The translations under genes and the position numbers were made by a program. This document shows positions 35,197 to 44,220 of a stretch of 64,000 nt of DNA, piece after piece (positions within the stretch are counted from its first letter, which is position 1; the number at the start of each line of letters is the position of its first letter). Source of the stretch: Acidobacteriota bacterium (GTDB taxonomy: Bacteria; Acidobacteriota; Thermoanaerobaculia; Gp7-AA8); the NCBI GenBank assembly GCA_003223645.1, contig QHVT01000011.1, positions 161,332 through 225,331 of the forward strand. Direction: 5' to 3'. The notes beneath the pieces are model-generated. The model was not told the origin of the DNA. It ran no database searches and worked only from the letters and a program-made list of their open reading frames with translations.

Positions 35197-36156
35197 ATGC
35201 GCACCATTCGTCTCGGCCGCACGAACGTCCACGTCCCCGCAGTCTCCCTCGGCACCTGGGGCCACGGCGGTCCGCAGACCACGCGCGATGGTGTGTCGGT
35301 CGGATGGAAAGGCCATGACGACGCGCTGGCGAAGGACGCGTTGCGCGCCGCGTATCGCAACGGCATCACGCATTGGGACACGGCGGACGTGTACGGCGAC
35401 GGACACGCGGAGCAGCTCATCGGCTCGATGTGGAACGAAGTGCCGCGCAGCGAGATCTTTCTCGCGACGAAAGTCGGGTGGGACTTCGGTCCGATGAATG
35501 AGCCGTACGAGCCGAGCTACATGCGCAAGAAGTTCGAGCAGTCGCTGCGCAACCTGCAGACGGACGTCGTCGATCTCTACTACTTTCACCACTGCAACTT
35601 CGGCGACAACTTCGAGCGCGCACTCGAGGTCATGCACCGGCTGCGCGATGAGGGAAAGGTGCGCTTCGTCGGGCTGTCCGACTGGAGCGGCACGGCGATC
35701 ATGAAGTACATCGCGCGCGTTGATCCCGACGTGGTGCAGCCGTATCGCAACGTCGTCGACGACGACTACGAGTCGAGCGGCCTGAAATCGTGGGTCGACA
35801 CGCACGACCTCGGCGTCGCGTTTTTCTCTCCGCTCAAGCATGGATTGCTGTTAGGCAAGTACGACGCGCCGAAGGACTACGGCGAAGGCGACTTCCGCAC
35901 GCGCGTCGCCGACTTTCGCGACCCCGAAGCGATCGCGCGCTACAAACACGCGGCCGCGGCGATGCGCTCTCGCTTCGCTTCGCACGCGGAGCCCGTGCTG
36001 CACGCGGTCACCGGCGCGCTGCTCGCCGACAATCCGGCCGCGTGCGTGTTGTTAGGCATGCGCAACCCGCAACAGGCGGAGGCGGCGGCGAGCGCAGGCG
36101 AGGCGCTGTCGCGCGAGGATGCGGAGTGGGTGCGGACGATGTACCGCGGTCAGTAA
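35197..36156 (+). CDS. Aldo/keto reductase
   Basis: 319 residues, a (beta/alpha)8 barrel. Start MRTIRLGRTNVHVPAVSLGT. The catalytic tetrad region appears as GITHWDTADVYGDG (Asp, Tyr), IFLATKVGW (Lys) and LYYFHHCNFG (His). The C-terminal cofactor stretch NPAACVLLGMRNPQQAEAAA fits NADPH binding. It reduces aldehydes or ketones; substrate not readable. Diverges from the HIT operon and converges on the E1 gene, overlapping its end by 7 bases. Confidence 0.93.
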   Translation: MRTIRLGRTNVHVPAVSLGTWGHGGPQTTRDGVSVGWKGHDDALAKDALRAAYRNGITHWDTADVYGDGHAEQLIGSMWNEVPRSEIFLATKVGWDFGPMNEPYEPSYMRKKFEQSLRNLQTDVVDLYYFHHCNFGDNFERALEVMHRLRDEGKVRFVGLSDWSGTAIMKYIARVDPDVVQPYRNVVDDDYESSGLKSWVDTHDLGVAFFSPLKHGLLLGKYDAPKDYGEGDFRTRVADFRDPEAIARYKHAAAAMRSRFASHAEPVLHAVTGALLADNPAACVLLGMRNPQQAEAAASAGEALSREDAEWVRTMYRGQ

Positions 36157-38537
36157 GCCAACAGCAGCCGCGCCGCTCTTTCGATCTGTTCGTCGCCCGG
36201 CAGGAAAAACTCTTCGAGCGGCGGCGAGTACGGCACGGGCGTGTCGAGCGCGCCGACGATGCGCACCGGCGCGTCGAGAAACTCGAACGCTTCTTCCTGA
36301 ATGATCGCGGCGAGCGACTCGCCGATCGAGCCGGTGCGGGTGTCTTCGTGGATGATCAACACGCGATTGCATTCGCGCGCGAGCGTGAGCACGGCGTTGC
36401 GATCGAGCGGCGCGAGGGTGCGTAGATCGAGTACCGCACACTCGATGTTTTCCTGCGCGAGTTTTTCCGCGAGGCGCATGCCGGTATGGACGAACGCGCC
36501 GTACGAGATGATCGCGAGGTCTTTTCCCGCGCGGCGCAACGCGGCTTTGCCGATCGGGATCGGCGCGGGCGCTTCGTCGCCGAGCAACTGTTTCACTTTT
36601 GGATCGCGATACAGCGCGATGTGCTCGTAGTAGAGAACGGGATCGGGATCGGCGACGGCCGATGCCATCAGCCCGCGCGCGTCATACGGCGTCGACGGCG
36701 CAACGATCTTCAATCCGGGCGTCCGATAGAACCACGCCTCGGTGTTCTGCGAGTGGAACGGTCCCGCATGACGCAGTCCGCCCCACGGCATGCGCAGCAC
36801 AAACGGAATTTGTGCGCCCCATCGATAGCGCAGCTTCGCGGCGTTGTTGACGAGTTGATTGAAGCCGGTCGCGACGAAGTCGTTGAACTGAATCTCGCCG
36901 ATCGGCCGCATGCCCGCGAGCGCCGCGCCCGTGCAGACGCCGATCGTCGATCCTTCTGACAACACGGAGTTGATGATGCGATCGCCGAATTCACCGAGCA
37001 GCGGACGAAGAAGAAGAAACGCGTTCCCGTACTTGCCGCCGACGTCTTCTCCATAGACGAACACGCGCGGATCCGCGCGCAATGCGTCGCCCACGCCGAG
37101 CATCACCGCTTCGAGGAACGTCTTCCCCTTCGCATCGAACGGCGGAGCATTCTCCACGTGTAGGACAGGCATTCCTGCCTGTCCTACACGCCACGTTTCA
37201 TCGAGCACCTCGACATGCGCGCGCGCCTGTTCATTCGCGAGCACTCCTTCACCCGCGAGCGCGCCGTCAGGCCACCGCGCATCGATCACGCTGCGCGCTT
37301 CCGCTTCCACGAGCGATTCCGCTTCGCGTTTCCATCGATCGAGATCGCCCTCGCGGATCACGCCGTCGCGCTCCAGCTTCGCCGCGTACGTCGCGATCGG
37401 ATCGCGCTGCCGCCAATACTCGTATGCGTCGCGATCCGCGTATCCCGCTTCGGTGAGCGGCGGATACGACCACGACGGCTGCGCGTCCTTGCCGAGGTAG
37501 AGCATGTCGTCGTGATGGGCATGACCGCACATCCGCATCGCGACGAGCTCGATGAGCGTCGGACCTTCGCCCGCGCGCGCTTTCTCCGCCGCCCACGCGA
37601 ACGCCGCGGCGATTGCCTCGGGATCGGTGCCGTCGATCGTGATCGACTGCATTCCGTAGCCGGCGGCCTTGTCCGCGAACAAACGCACCGCGGAGTTCTC
37701 GCGCACCGGCGTCGACAGCGCGGTCTGATTGTTCTGCACGCAGAAAATCGCCGGCAGCTTGCGCGCGGCGGCGGCGTTGATCGCCTCGTGCCATTCGCCG
37801 AGCGACGTCGCGCCTTCGCCGATGAACGAGACGGCGACGCGCGGCTCGCGGCGCAGCGCGAACGCCATCGCGATGCCGCTGATCGTCAGCGCGGGACTCC
37901 CGAGCGGCGCCATCGCCGGCAGCACGCCGTGCTCCCAGTCGCCGACGTGCAGGTCTTTTCCGTTCATCGGCGCGCCCGCTTTTCCCATCTGCGCGTTCAA
38001 CACCATGCGCACCGTCTCCGGCGTGTTATGCATCGCCAGCACCGCGCCGAGGTCGCGGATCATTGGGGAGACCACGTCGCCGCGCCAGGTTTCGTGGCGG
38101 TCTTGCGTTTGGCGCCGCAGGCGAAGGCACGCGGCATAAATCGCTTCCTGTCCGAGGGAGCGAAAGCCTTTGCCCTGGAACGACGCGTTCCCCCATCGCA
38201 CCTCTCCGCCGGTGAAAAACTGCTTGAGCCGGTTGTCGACGGCGCGCGTCAGCACCATCCCGCGCAGCATCTCGATCTTCTCGTCGGTCGTCAGCGACGC
38301 CGCGATCTCCTGGCGCCGGAAAAATCCCGCGCAGTCGGCGATCACTTCGTCGATCGCGAGATGCAGCCGTTCTGTTGCGCTTACGCAGGGCGTGGTTTCG
38401 GGGATGCCGTCCGCGATCACGAGCGACTCGAGTGCACGGCGCAGCGCAGCGGCGTCGAACGTGCCGGCGTCCGCGAGCGCGCGTGCCGCGAAGGGATGCT
38501 TCTCGGTGATGAACGCGCGGAAGCGGGCGTGTGTCAC
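36150..38537 (-). CDS. 2-oxoacid dehydrogenase E1, fused alpha and beta subunits
   Basis: 795 residues from GTG 38537, which overlaps the upstream stop (GTGA). Residues ~80-430 are the alpha half: substrate segment FQGKGFRSLGQEAIYAACLR and the thiamine-diphosphate motif GEGATS (240-245) to QNN (268-270). Residues ~465-795 are the beta half: GEDVGGKYGNAF, EIQFNDFVATGFNQLVNNAA and the transketolase C-terminal domain (DLRTLAPLDRNAV). It decarboxylates a branched-chain or related 2-oxoacid and passes the acyl group to E2; no E2/E3 gene is in the window. A family C palindrome is read in frame at ~450-460, exactly in the linker between the halves. Confidence 0.93.
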   Translation of the reverse strand: MTHARFRAFITEKHPFAARALADAGTFDAAALRRALESLVIADGIPETTPCVSATERLHLAIDEVIADCAGFFRRQEIAASLTTDEKIEMLRGMVLTRAVDNRLKQFFTGGEVRWGNASFQGKGFRSLGQEAIYAACLRLRRQTQDRHETWRGDVVSPMIRDLGAVLAMHNTPETVRMVLNAQMGKAGAPMNGKDLHVGDWEHGVLPAMAPLGSPALTISGIAMAFALRREPRVAVSFIGEGATSLGEWHEAINAAAARKLPAIFCVQNNQTALSTPVRENSAVRLFADKAAGYGMQSITIDGTDPEAIAAAFAWAAEKARAGEGPTLIELVAMRMCGHAHHDDMLYLGKDAQPSWSYPPLTEAGYADRDAYEYWRQRDPIATYAAKLERDGVIREGDLDRWKREAESLVEAEARSVIDARWPDGALAGEGVLANEQARAHVEVLDETWRVGQAGMPVLHVENAPPFDAKGKTFLEAVMLGVGDALRADPRVFVYGEDVGGKYGNAFLLLRPLLGEFGDRIINSVLSEGSTIGVCTGAALAGMRPIGEIQFNDFVATGFNQLVNNAAKLRYRWGAQIPFVLRMPWGGLRHAGPFHSQNTEAWFYRTPGLKIVAPSTPYDARGLMASAVADPDPVLYYEHIALYRDPKVKQLLGDEAPAPIPIGKAALRRAGKDLAIISYGAFVHTGMRLAEKLAQENIECAVLDLRTLAPLDRNAVLTLARECNRVLIIHEDTRTGSIGESLAAIIQEEAFEFLDAPVRIVGALDTPVPYSPPLEEFFLPGDEQIERAARLLLAY
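37158..37189. repeat. Palindromic element, family C (inside E1 gene)
   Basis: Perfect inverted repeat: GTGTAGGACAGGC, 6-base loop ATTCCT, GCCTGTCCTACAC. Translated on the minus strand as RVGQAGMPVLHV. Confidence 0.9.
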
Positions 38538-40801
38538 GGCCCGATTCTCCTCCAAAACACCACCCGCCCTTCCTCGAAGTCGGGCGTGAAGTGTTGTTGC
38601 AGGTACGCCCACACCAGCGGTGCGCGCATTTCGTGGGGGACGCCGTCGACGAGGATGCCGCCGGGGGGGACGAGGGCGGCGCGCACCTTCGGATTGCGCT
38701 CGATGGCGGCGATGACCGCGCGCTGCGCCTCCTCGGATTCGTAGTACGCGACTTCGACGTGGCGAATGGGGTTGTCGCGGTTGAGGAAGTAGTAAAGGAT
38801 CGCGCGGTTGGTGAAGTCGACGTAGGTTTCATCGTGCTGGAGCGAGAGCGCGGCGTATTTTCTCGCGGACGCGAGCTCGATCGCTTCGCGCTCGCGGATC
38901 CAGGCGCCGCGCGCGCGGGGGACGTCGTTCACCGTCGTCCATCCTTCTTCCGCGGGGCCGCGCAGTTTGCGGACCCAGCCGAGGACGCCGAGATGGGTCG
39001 TCGGACTCGCTGCGAGGATGAGCGCGATGACCAGCGCGGGGGCGAGGGCGGCGCGTTTGCGGATGGCGATGAATGCGCCGCCGATGAGCATCGGCGCGAC
39101 GGCGTCGAGGAAGTAGAGGTGGTGGCGTTCGGCGTACGAGATCGCCATCACGACAGTAAAGACGCCGATGATCGCGAACGGCTCGCGCCTGCGATTGCGA
39201 GGGCGCGCGAGCAGCACCGAGGTCGCGATGGCGATGCCGCACCAGGCGATGTACTTGAACGTCTCGCCGCGGATGGCCGCAGGGAGAAACTCCGGGAAGG
39301 ACGGACTCTCGGCAACGGAGGGCGGCGGCGTGAAGAGGTTTTGTGTGTACGCGGGTCCCATCGCGGGAATCTCGAGGAACGTGCTTCGGAAAAAATCACC
39401 GAGCACGCCGAAGATCGCGAATGCGATGAAGAGCGGCACGGCGACGATCGCGATTCCGATCGCGGTGCGGCGGATCGCTTCGATGCGTCTCGGAGCGAAG
39501 CGCAGCACGGCGACGGTCAGCGCAATGAATGTGTAGAAGCCGAAGTCGAGACTCACGACTCCGCACAAGACCGCGCTTGCGCCTGCATACATCAGCAATC
39601 GCGTGTCGCGTTTGCGAATCGCGGCGACGATCAGCACCAGGGTTAAGAGCGCGGGCGTGGCGCGCGGCATGCGCGTGAAGCCGGTCAGATTGGAAAAGAA
39701 ATACGTGACGATTCCGGCGTCGGGCGAGCCGGTGACGGCCGCGCCGAGCGCGTAGATCGCGATCGAGTTCAGAGTCTCGACGACGAAGCGGGCGCGCAGC
39801 GCGTTGCCTGCAGTCACGCCGCCGATTTGCATCGCGAGGTAGTCGAGGCCGCCGTCTTCGCCGAGGCCGTGGACGGGGAGGATGTCGCGATAGGGATGCT
39901 CGCCGCGCAGATACTCGGACGCGATCGGCAGCGAATGAGAGTCCTCGAAGAAATCGAGGCGCTCTTTTCCCTCCGCGGTCGTCACGCTCATCGCGTTCGT
40001 GTACGAGTACGCAACGATCGGGTAGATGACAAACGCGAGCAGCTTCACGGCGCGACGCTCGTTGCGCAGGACGACACGCAGCACGAACGGCGTGACGACG
40101 GCGAAGACGAGCGCGTGCCAGCCGAAGTAGCGCTGGTCGCGCGAGAAGAAGCTCGTTTGCAGCGCGAGCCCGAGAGGCGCGATGAGAAACGCGAGAGCGG
40201 GGGTGAGGGGGGAGGGGATAACGGTGATGGCGATGCGTGTGGCGAGGACGATCGCGGCGGCGAGGATCGTCAGGCGTTGCACTGGAATGTCGTGCGCAAT
40301 GTCGATGAGCGCGAGGAGCGTCATCAGGAAGGTCGGGAGGAGAATCCAGTCGCGCCGCGTGAAGTGCATCGTGACGCGTCGCAGCAGCACGAACGCGATG
40401 ATCGCGAGGAGCGCCGGAAGAAACGTCCAAAGGAAGTTGCGCTCGATGACGACGAACCAGAACGCGACCACACACGCAGCAATCGCCGCGTTGCGCGCCC
40501 ACGGTTGTGTCGACTTGTGGGTGCCGCTGCCCTCAGCGGCACCGCGACCGCTGGGGGCAGCGGTCGCCACATCCGCGAGGAGACGCGCGATCGGCCGCAT
40601 CACGAGTGGCAGCAGCAACGTGATCAACACGAGCGCGGTGAAAAAACGAAACGGGAAGTGCGCGTCGATGCCGATCTGCGTCGCGAGTCCGGGCAGTTGT
40701 CCCGGCGGCGCGGGTTTCTCGATGGCCGGCGCGAGCGAGATCGCGATCGCCAGTCCCCACAGCGCGAACGCGGCGAAGAGCAGCGAGTCGCGGCGCTTCA
40801 T
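38534..40801 (-). CDS. Polytopic membrane protein, function unknown
   Basis: 755 residues with about 13 predicted membrane segments (LLFAAFALWGLAIAISLAPA, FFTALVLITLLLPLVM, AAIAACVVAFWFVVI and others), then a soluble C-terminal domain of ~150 residues starting after GVLGWVRKLRG. The layout and motifs such as LRGEHPYRDILPVHGLGEDG in the loop after the eighth or ninth helix recall GT-C-type glycosyltransferases or dolichol-mannose-type transferases, but no family is firmly recognised. A palindromic repeat is read in frame in the first cytoplasmic loop (~77-95). Overlaps both neighbours by 4 bases (ATGA with YheT upstream, GTGA with E1 downstream). Confidence 0.82.
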   Translation of the reverse strand: MKRRDSLLFAAFALWGLAIAISLAPAIEKPAPPGQLPGLATQIGIDAHFPFRFFTALVLITLLLPLVMRPIARLLADVATAAPSGRGAAEGSGTHKSTQPWARNAAIAACVVAFWFVVIERNFLWTFLPALLAIIAFVLLRRVTMHFTRRDWILLPTFLMTLLALIDIAHDIPVQRLTILAAAIVLATRIAITVIPSPLTPALAFLIAPLGLALQTSFFSRDQRYFGWHALVFAVVTPFVLRVVLRNERRAVKLLAFVIYPIVAYSYTNAMSVTTAEGKERLDFFEDSHSLPIASEYLRGEHPYRDILPVHGLGEDGGLDYLAMQIGGVTAGNALRARFVVETLNSIAIYALGAAVTGSPDAGIVTYFFSNLTGFTRMPRATPALLTLVLIVAAIRKRDTRLLMYAGASAVLCGVVSLDFGFYTFIALTVAVLRFAPRRIEAIRRTAIGIAIVAVPLFIAFAIFGVLGDFFRSTFLEIPAMGPAYTQNLFTPPPSVAESPSFPEFLPAAIRGETFKYIAWCGIAIATSVLLARPRNRRREPFAIIGVFTVVMAISYAERHHLYFLDAVAPMLIGGAFIAIRKRAALAPALVIALILAASPTTHLGVLGWVRKLRGPAEEGWTTVNDVPRARGAWIREREAIELASARKYAALSLQHDETYVDFTNRAILYYFLNRDNPIRHVEVAYYESEEAQRAVIAAIERNPKVRAALVPPGGILVDGVPHEMRAPLVWAYLQQHFTPDFEEGRVVFWRRIGP
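40516..40571. repeat. Double-hairpin palindromic element (inside membrane-protein gene)
   Basis: Two nested stems: GTGCCGCTG/CAGCGGCAC and GCGACCGCTG/CAGCGGTCGC, with outer TGTGG/CCACA ends like family D. Encodes APSGRGAAEGSGTHKS in a hydrophilic loop. Confidence 0.8.
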
Positions 40802-41910
40802 CGCGCGGCCTCAATCAGCCAGCGGACGGCCAGCGCCTCCGCCCAGTACTCGCAGCTCCACGGCGCGCGTCCGCCGATGAAGCCGACGTGTCCGCCGCCG
40901 CGCGTCGTGCGGAAGTCGATCGACGGCGATGCGAGCGCCTTCACGCGCGGCAGCACCGCGGGCGGCAGGAACGGATCATCCTCGGCATTCAACGCAAGCA
41001 CCGGCGTCGTGATGCGATCGAGAAAGCGGATCGACGACGAGCGCTCGTAGTAATCGTCCGCGCCGGTGAATCCGTGCAGCGGTCCGGTCGCGGAGTCGTC
41101 GAACTCGAAAAACGTGCGTGCGCGGAGCACGCGCGGCAGATCGAGGCGCGGCGCGATGTCGGGCCGCATCACTTTCGGACGCAGCGTGCGCAGAAAGCGC
41201 GAGACGTAGAACGATCCGACCGGCGTCTCGAGATGGCGCGCGCCGGCGGCGAGGTCGTACGGAACGGAGAGCGTCGCCGCGGCGGCGACGAGCGTTTGAT
41301 CGGGATGCTCGCCGAGCCATTTGAGCAGCACGTTTCCGCCGAGGGATGCGCCGAGGGCGACGAACTTTGTCGGTGTGGGGGCCTCTGTGGAGCGGCGGCC
41401 GCTTCGGCCGCCGACCTCTCGCGAGAAATCGGCGGCCGAGAGCGGCCGCCGCTCCACACCAGAGAGCGTGCGAATCACGAAGTCGAAGTCGCCGGTCTCT
41501 CCGGAGTGATAGAAGCGCGGCCGCCGGTTCGGCAGCATGCGATGCACGCGCTTCGGATCGCGCGCGCACGACCGAAAGTTCATCACCGTCGCCGCGTGTC
41601 CCCACCTCCGCACTTCGGCGAGCATGCCCTGGATGTAGACGGAGTACGAGCTCCCTTCGAGTCCGTGCAGCAGCACGAAGTGCAGCGGATCGGTGGCGGT
41701 CACCGGCGCGTCGAGATGATCGAGCACCAGCTCATCGCCGTCCGGCGTGGTGAGCACCTCGCGCCGGAATGCGACCTGCCGCCGCGGACGGACGACGCGT
41801 CCCCAGATCGTCTGCGCATGCGGTCCGCGGATGAACCACGCGGGGGAAAAGTCCGACACGCGCGGATTGTACAGAACGCTCTTTGCATAGGTTTCGAGGC
41901 TCACGGGCAC
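40798..41910 (-). CDS. YheT family alpha/beta hydrolase
   Basis: 370 residues. Family features: FSPAWFIRGPHAQTIWGRVV near the start, FVLLHGLEGSSYSVYIQ oxyanion loop, nucleophile elbow ALGASLGGNVLLKWLGE, ALNAEDDPFLPP acid loop and GGGHVGF catalytic histidine. YheT-type hydrolases act on esters or acyl chains. The start GTG 41910, and the alternative GTG 41904, both lie in the octamer repeat that separates this gene from the debranching enzyme. A family D palindrome is read in frame at residues ~151-175 between HSGETGDFDFVIRTL and the elbow strand. Confidence 0.9.
   Translation of the reverse strand: MPVSLETYAKSVLYNPRVSDFSPAWFIRGPHAQTIWGRVVRPRRQVAFRREVLTTPDGDELVLDHLDAPVTATDPLHFVLLHGLEGSSYSVYIQGMLAEVRRWGHAATVMNFRSCARDPKRVHRMLPNRRPRFYHSGETGDFDFVIRTLSGVERRPLSAADFSREVGGRSGRRSTEAPTPTKFVALGASLGGNVLLKWLGEHPDQTLVAAAATLSVPYDLAAGARHLETPVGSFYVSRFLRTLRPKVMRPDIAPRLDLPRVLRARTFFEFDDSATGPLHGFTGADDYYERSSSIRFLDRITTPVLALNAEDDPFLPPAVLPRVKALASPSIDFRTTRGGGHVGFIGGRAPWSCEYWAEALAVRWLIEAAR
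41386..41458. repeat. Palindromic element, family D (inside YheT gene)
   Basis: 73-bp element with outer arms TGTGGAGCGGCGGCCGC / GCGGCCGCCGCTCCACA and inner CGGCCGCCGA/TCGGCGGCCG. Its ends are the same as those of the intergenic copy at 56306-56397. Confidence 0.9.
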
Positions 41911-42020
41911 ATAGGCTCACGGGCTCACAGGCGCATGGGCTCATAGCTCGTAGGATGAAAGCGTCTGCCGTCGCCCCTGTGAGCCTATGAGCCCATGAGC
42001 CTATGAGCCTATGAGCCTAT
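41898..42020. repeat. 8-9-bp tandem repeat with inverted arms between divergent genes
   Basis: Left arm repeats AGGCTCAC/GGGCTCAT-type octamers, right arm repeats the complement (CTATGAGC). The YheT GTG start lies in the left arm and the debranching-enzyme ATG (from CTATG) is the last unit of the right arm. Confidence 0.92.
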
Positions 42021-44202
42021 GTTGAAGGAACCGGACAAGAAGGCCTGGGTCCCCGGTCCCGCGGGTCTCGCTCGCATTCGCGCGCGCGCGGATACGCTGT
42101 ACCTCAGTCACGGCCGCACCGTGATGGCAACCGGCCGCGAGGGAACGATCGAGCCGGGATCGCAGCATGGGCTCATCGTCTACGAGACGCGGCTCATCAA
42201 GACGCTGCGCTACTTCATCGACGATGAGCCGCCGACGCCGAACGTGCTCTCGAACGTCGAGCAGCATTCGTTTCTCGCGTACTACATCATCGCCGCGCCC
42301 GGCGTGAGCACGGGCGATCCCGATCAGGGCAGCGGCATGGTGCCGCCGGAGTCGCGGCAGCCGTTGGAGCTGCGCGTCTCGCGATTCGCCGGCGACGGAT
42401 TGCACGAGGACATCGATCTCACGAACTACGCGACCGATTCGACGCGCTTTACGCTGTCGATCGAGATCGAGCACGACTGCAGCGACATCGCCGATCTCTC
42501 GCGCGAGATCGACATCGACCGCCGCGTCGACGTCGGCTTCTCGCGCGCGCCGCGATTCATCGGCAATCGCGCGACGTTCGAGATCGAGCTCGAGCCGCAC
42601 GAGTCGTGGCACGTCTGCATCGACTTCGCGCCGTGGATCGACGGCCTGCGCATGCGTCCGTGTCATCGCTGCCGCACGTTCGGAATCACGAACGACCGGC
42701 AGCTGATGTTTCTCGACGACGCGGCGAAGATCGAGACGCGCGAGAGCGGCACGCTCGCGCCGGTCGTCGAGAGCGCGCTCGAACAGGCGAAGTACGATCT
42801 CGTCGCGCTGCGGCTCTACGATCTCGACGCGAGTGAGCGCGCGTGGACGATCGCCGCCGGCCTGCCGCTGTACCTCGCGATCTATGGCCGCGACACGCTG
42901 ACCGCGAGCTGGCAGGCCGCGATCCTCGGCACGGAAATCATGGTCGGCACGCTCGACGTGCTTCCGAAATATCAGGGCATGCGCGTCGACGACTGGCGCG
43001 ACGAGCAACCGGGCCGGATGATCCACGAAGTCCACACCGGCCCGATGTCGATGCTCGACATGAATCCGCGCGGCCGCAGCTACGGATCGACGACGACGTC
43101 GAGTCTCTACGCGTTCATGGTCGCGGAGCTGTGGCACTGGAGCGGCGACGCGGAGCTGATCCAGCCGTTCATCGATCCCGCGCTGCGCGCGCTGCAGTGG
43201 CTCGATCGCGAGCGATTGCAGAACGGTCTGTACACGTATCAAACGCGCTCGATCGACGGCGTGAAGCATCAGGCGTGGAAGGACTCGCCGGACGCGATCG
43301 TGTACGACGACAGCTCACCGGTCGAGCCGCCGATCGCGACGTGCGAGGAGCAGGGATTCGTGCACGTCGCGAAGATCCATTTCGCCGAGGTGCTGTGGGC
43401 GTTGGGACGGCACGACGAGGCGAAGCAGATGTTCCGGGAAACGATGGAATTGAAGCAGCGCTTCAACGAGGCGTTCTGGATGGAGGACCTCGGCTTCTTT
43501 GCGCTCGCCATCGACTCGCAAGGAAAACAGGTGCGGTCGATCACGTCGAATCCGGGCCATTGCATCTCGACCGCCATCGCCGCCGACGAATACGTGCCGC
43601 GCGTCGTCGACCGCATCTTTCAGGACGATCTCTTTTCGGGATGGGGAATCCGCACGCTGTCGTCGAAGCATCCGTCCTACAACCCGTATAGCTATCACCT
43701 CGGCTCGATCTGGCCCGTCGAGCACGGCACGTTTGCCCTCGGGTTGATGCGCTGGGGTTTTCACCATCGCGTGCAGCAGATTGCACGCGCGCAGTTCGAA
43801 GCGGCGGCGCTCTTCGACTTCTATCGCTTGCCCGAACTGTTCGGCGGACATCCGCGCGACGAAGATCATCCGTTTCCGGCGATGTATCCGAACGCGAACT
43901 CGCCGCAGGCGTGGTCGGCGTCGTCGACGTTTTGTCTCCTGCAGGCGATGCTCGGACTCTATCCATACGCGCCGCTGAACATGCTCATCGTCGATCCGCA
44001 TCTGCCGGACTGGCTGCCGGAGATCACGATCCGCGATCTGCGCGTCGGCCGCGCGAAGGTGTCGATCCGCTTTCACGGCACGTCGTGGGACGTGCTGGAA
44101 AAAGAGGGAACGCTGCACGTCGTGCAGCAGCCGCTGCCGTGGTCGTTGACCGCCACCTGGCCGGAACGTGTCGTTGATTTGTTGAGGAGTCTTGTCAAGT
44201 GA
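42019..44202 (+). CDS. Glycogen debranching enzyme (amylo-alpha-1,6-glucosidase family)
   Basis: 727 residues. The N-terminal ~230 residues match the bis-type GDE N-terminal domain (TLYLSHGRTVMATGREGTIE, then GLIVYETRLIKTLRYFID). The C-terminal (alpha/alpha)6 domain has the GH-type segments AGLPLYLAIYGRDTLTASWQ, GRMIHEVHTGPM, PDAIVYDDSSPVEPPIATCE and NPYSYHLGSIWPVEHGTFAL. The family acts on branch points or related alpha-glucans; Asp/Glu acid residues are in the GRDTL and SPVEP regions. Start codon falls inside the repeat array. It heads a plus-strand run with the glycosyltransferase 18 bp downstream. Confidence 0.92.
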   Translation: MLKEPDKKAWVPGPAGLARIRARADTLYLSHGRTVMATGREGTIEPGSQHGLIVYETRLIKTLRYFIDDEPPTPNVLSNVEQHSFLAYYIIAAPGVSTGDPDQGSGMVPPESRQPLELRVSRFAGDGLHEDIDLTNYATDSTRFTLSIEIEHDCSDIADLSREIDIDRRVDVGFSRAPRFIGNRATFEIELEPHESWHVCIDFAPWIDGLRMRPCHRCRTFGITNDRQLMFLDDAAKIETRESGTLAPVVESALEQAKYDLVALRLYDLDASERAWTIAAGLPLYLAIYGRDTLTASWQAAILGTEIMVGTLDVLPKYQGMRVDDWRDEQPGRMIHEVHTGPMSMLDMNPRGRSYGSTTTSSLYAFMVAELWHWSGDAELIQPFIDPALRALQWLDRERLQNGLYTYQTRSIDGVKHQAWKDSPDAIVYDDSSPVEPPIATCEEQGFVHVAKIHFAEVLWALGRHDEAKQMFRETMELKQRFNEAFWMEDLGFFALAIDSQGKQVRSITSNPGHCISTAIAADEYVPRVVDRIFQDDLFSGWGIRTLSSKHPSYNPYSYHLGSIWPVEHGTFALGLMRWGFHHRVQQIARAQFEAAALFDFYRLPELFGGHPRDEDHPFPAMYPNANSPQAWSASSTFCLLQAMLGLYPYAPLNMLIVDPHLPDWLPEITIRDLRVGRAKVSIRFHGTSWDVLEKEGTLHVVQQPLPWSLTATWPERVVDLLRSLVK

Positions 44203-44220
44203 TCGACAATCTGTAGAGCA

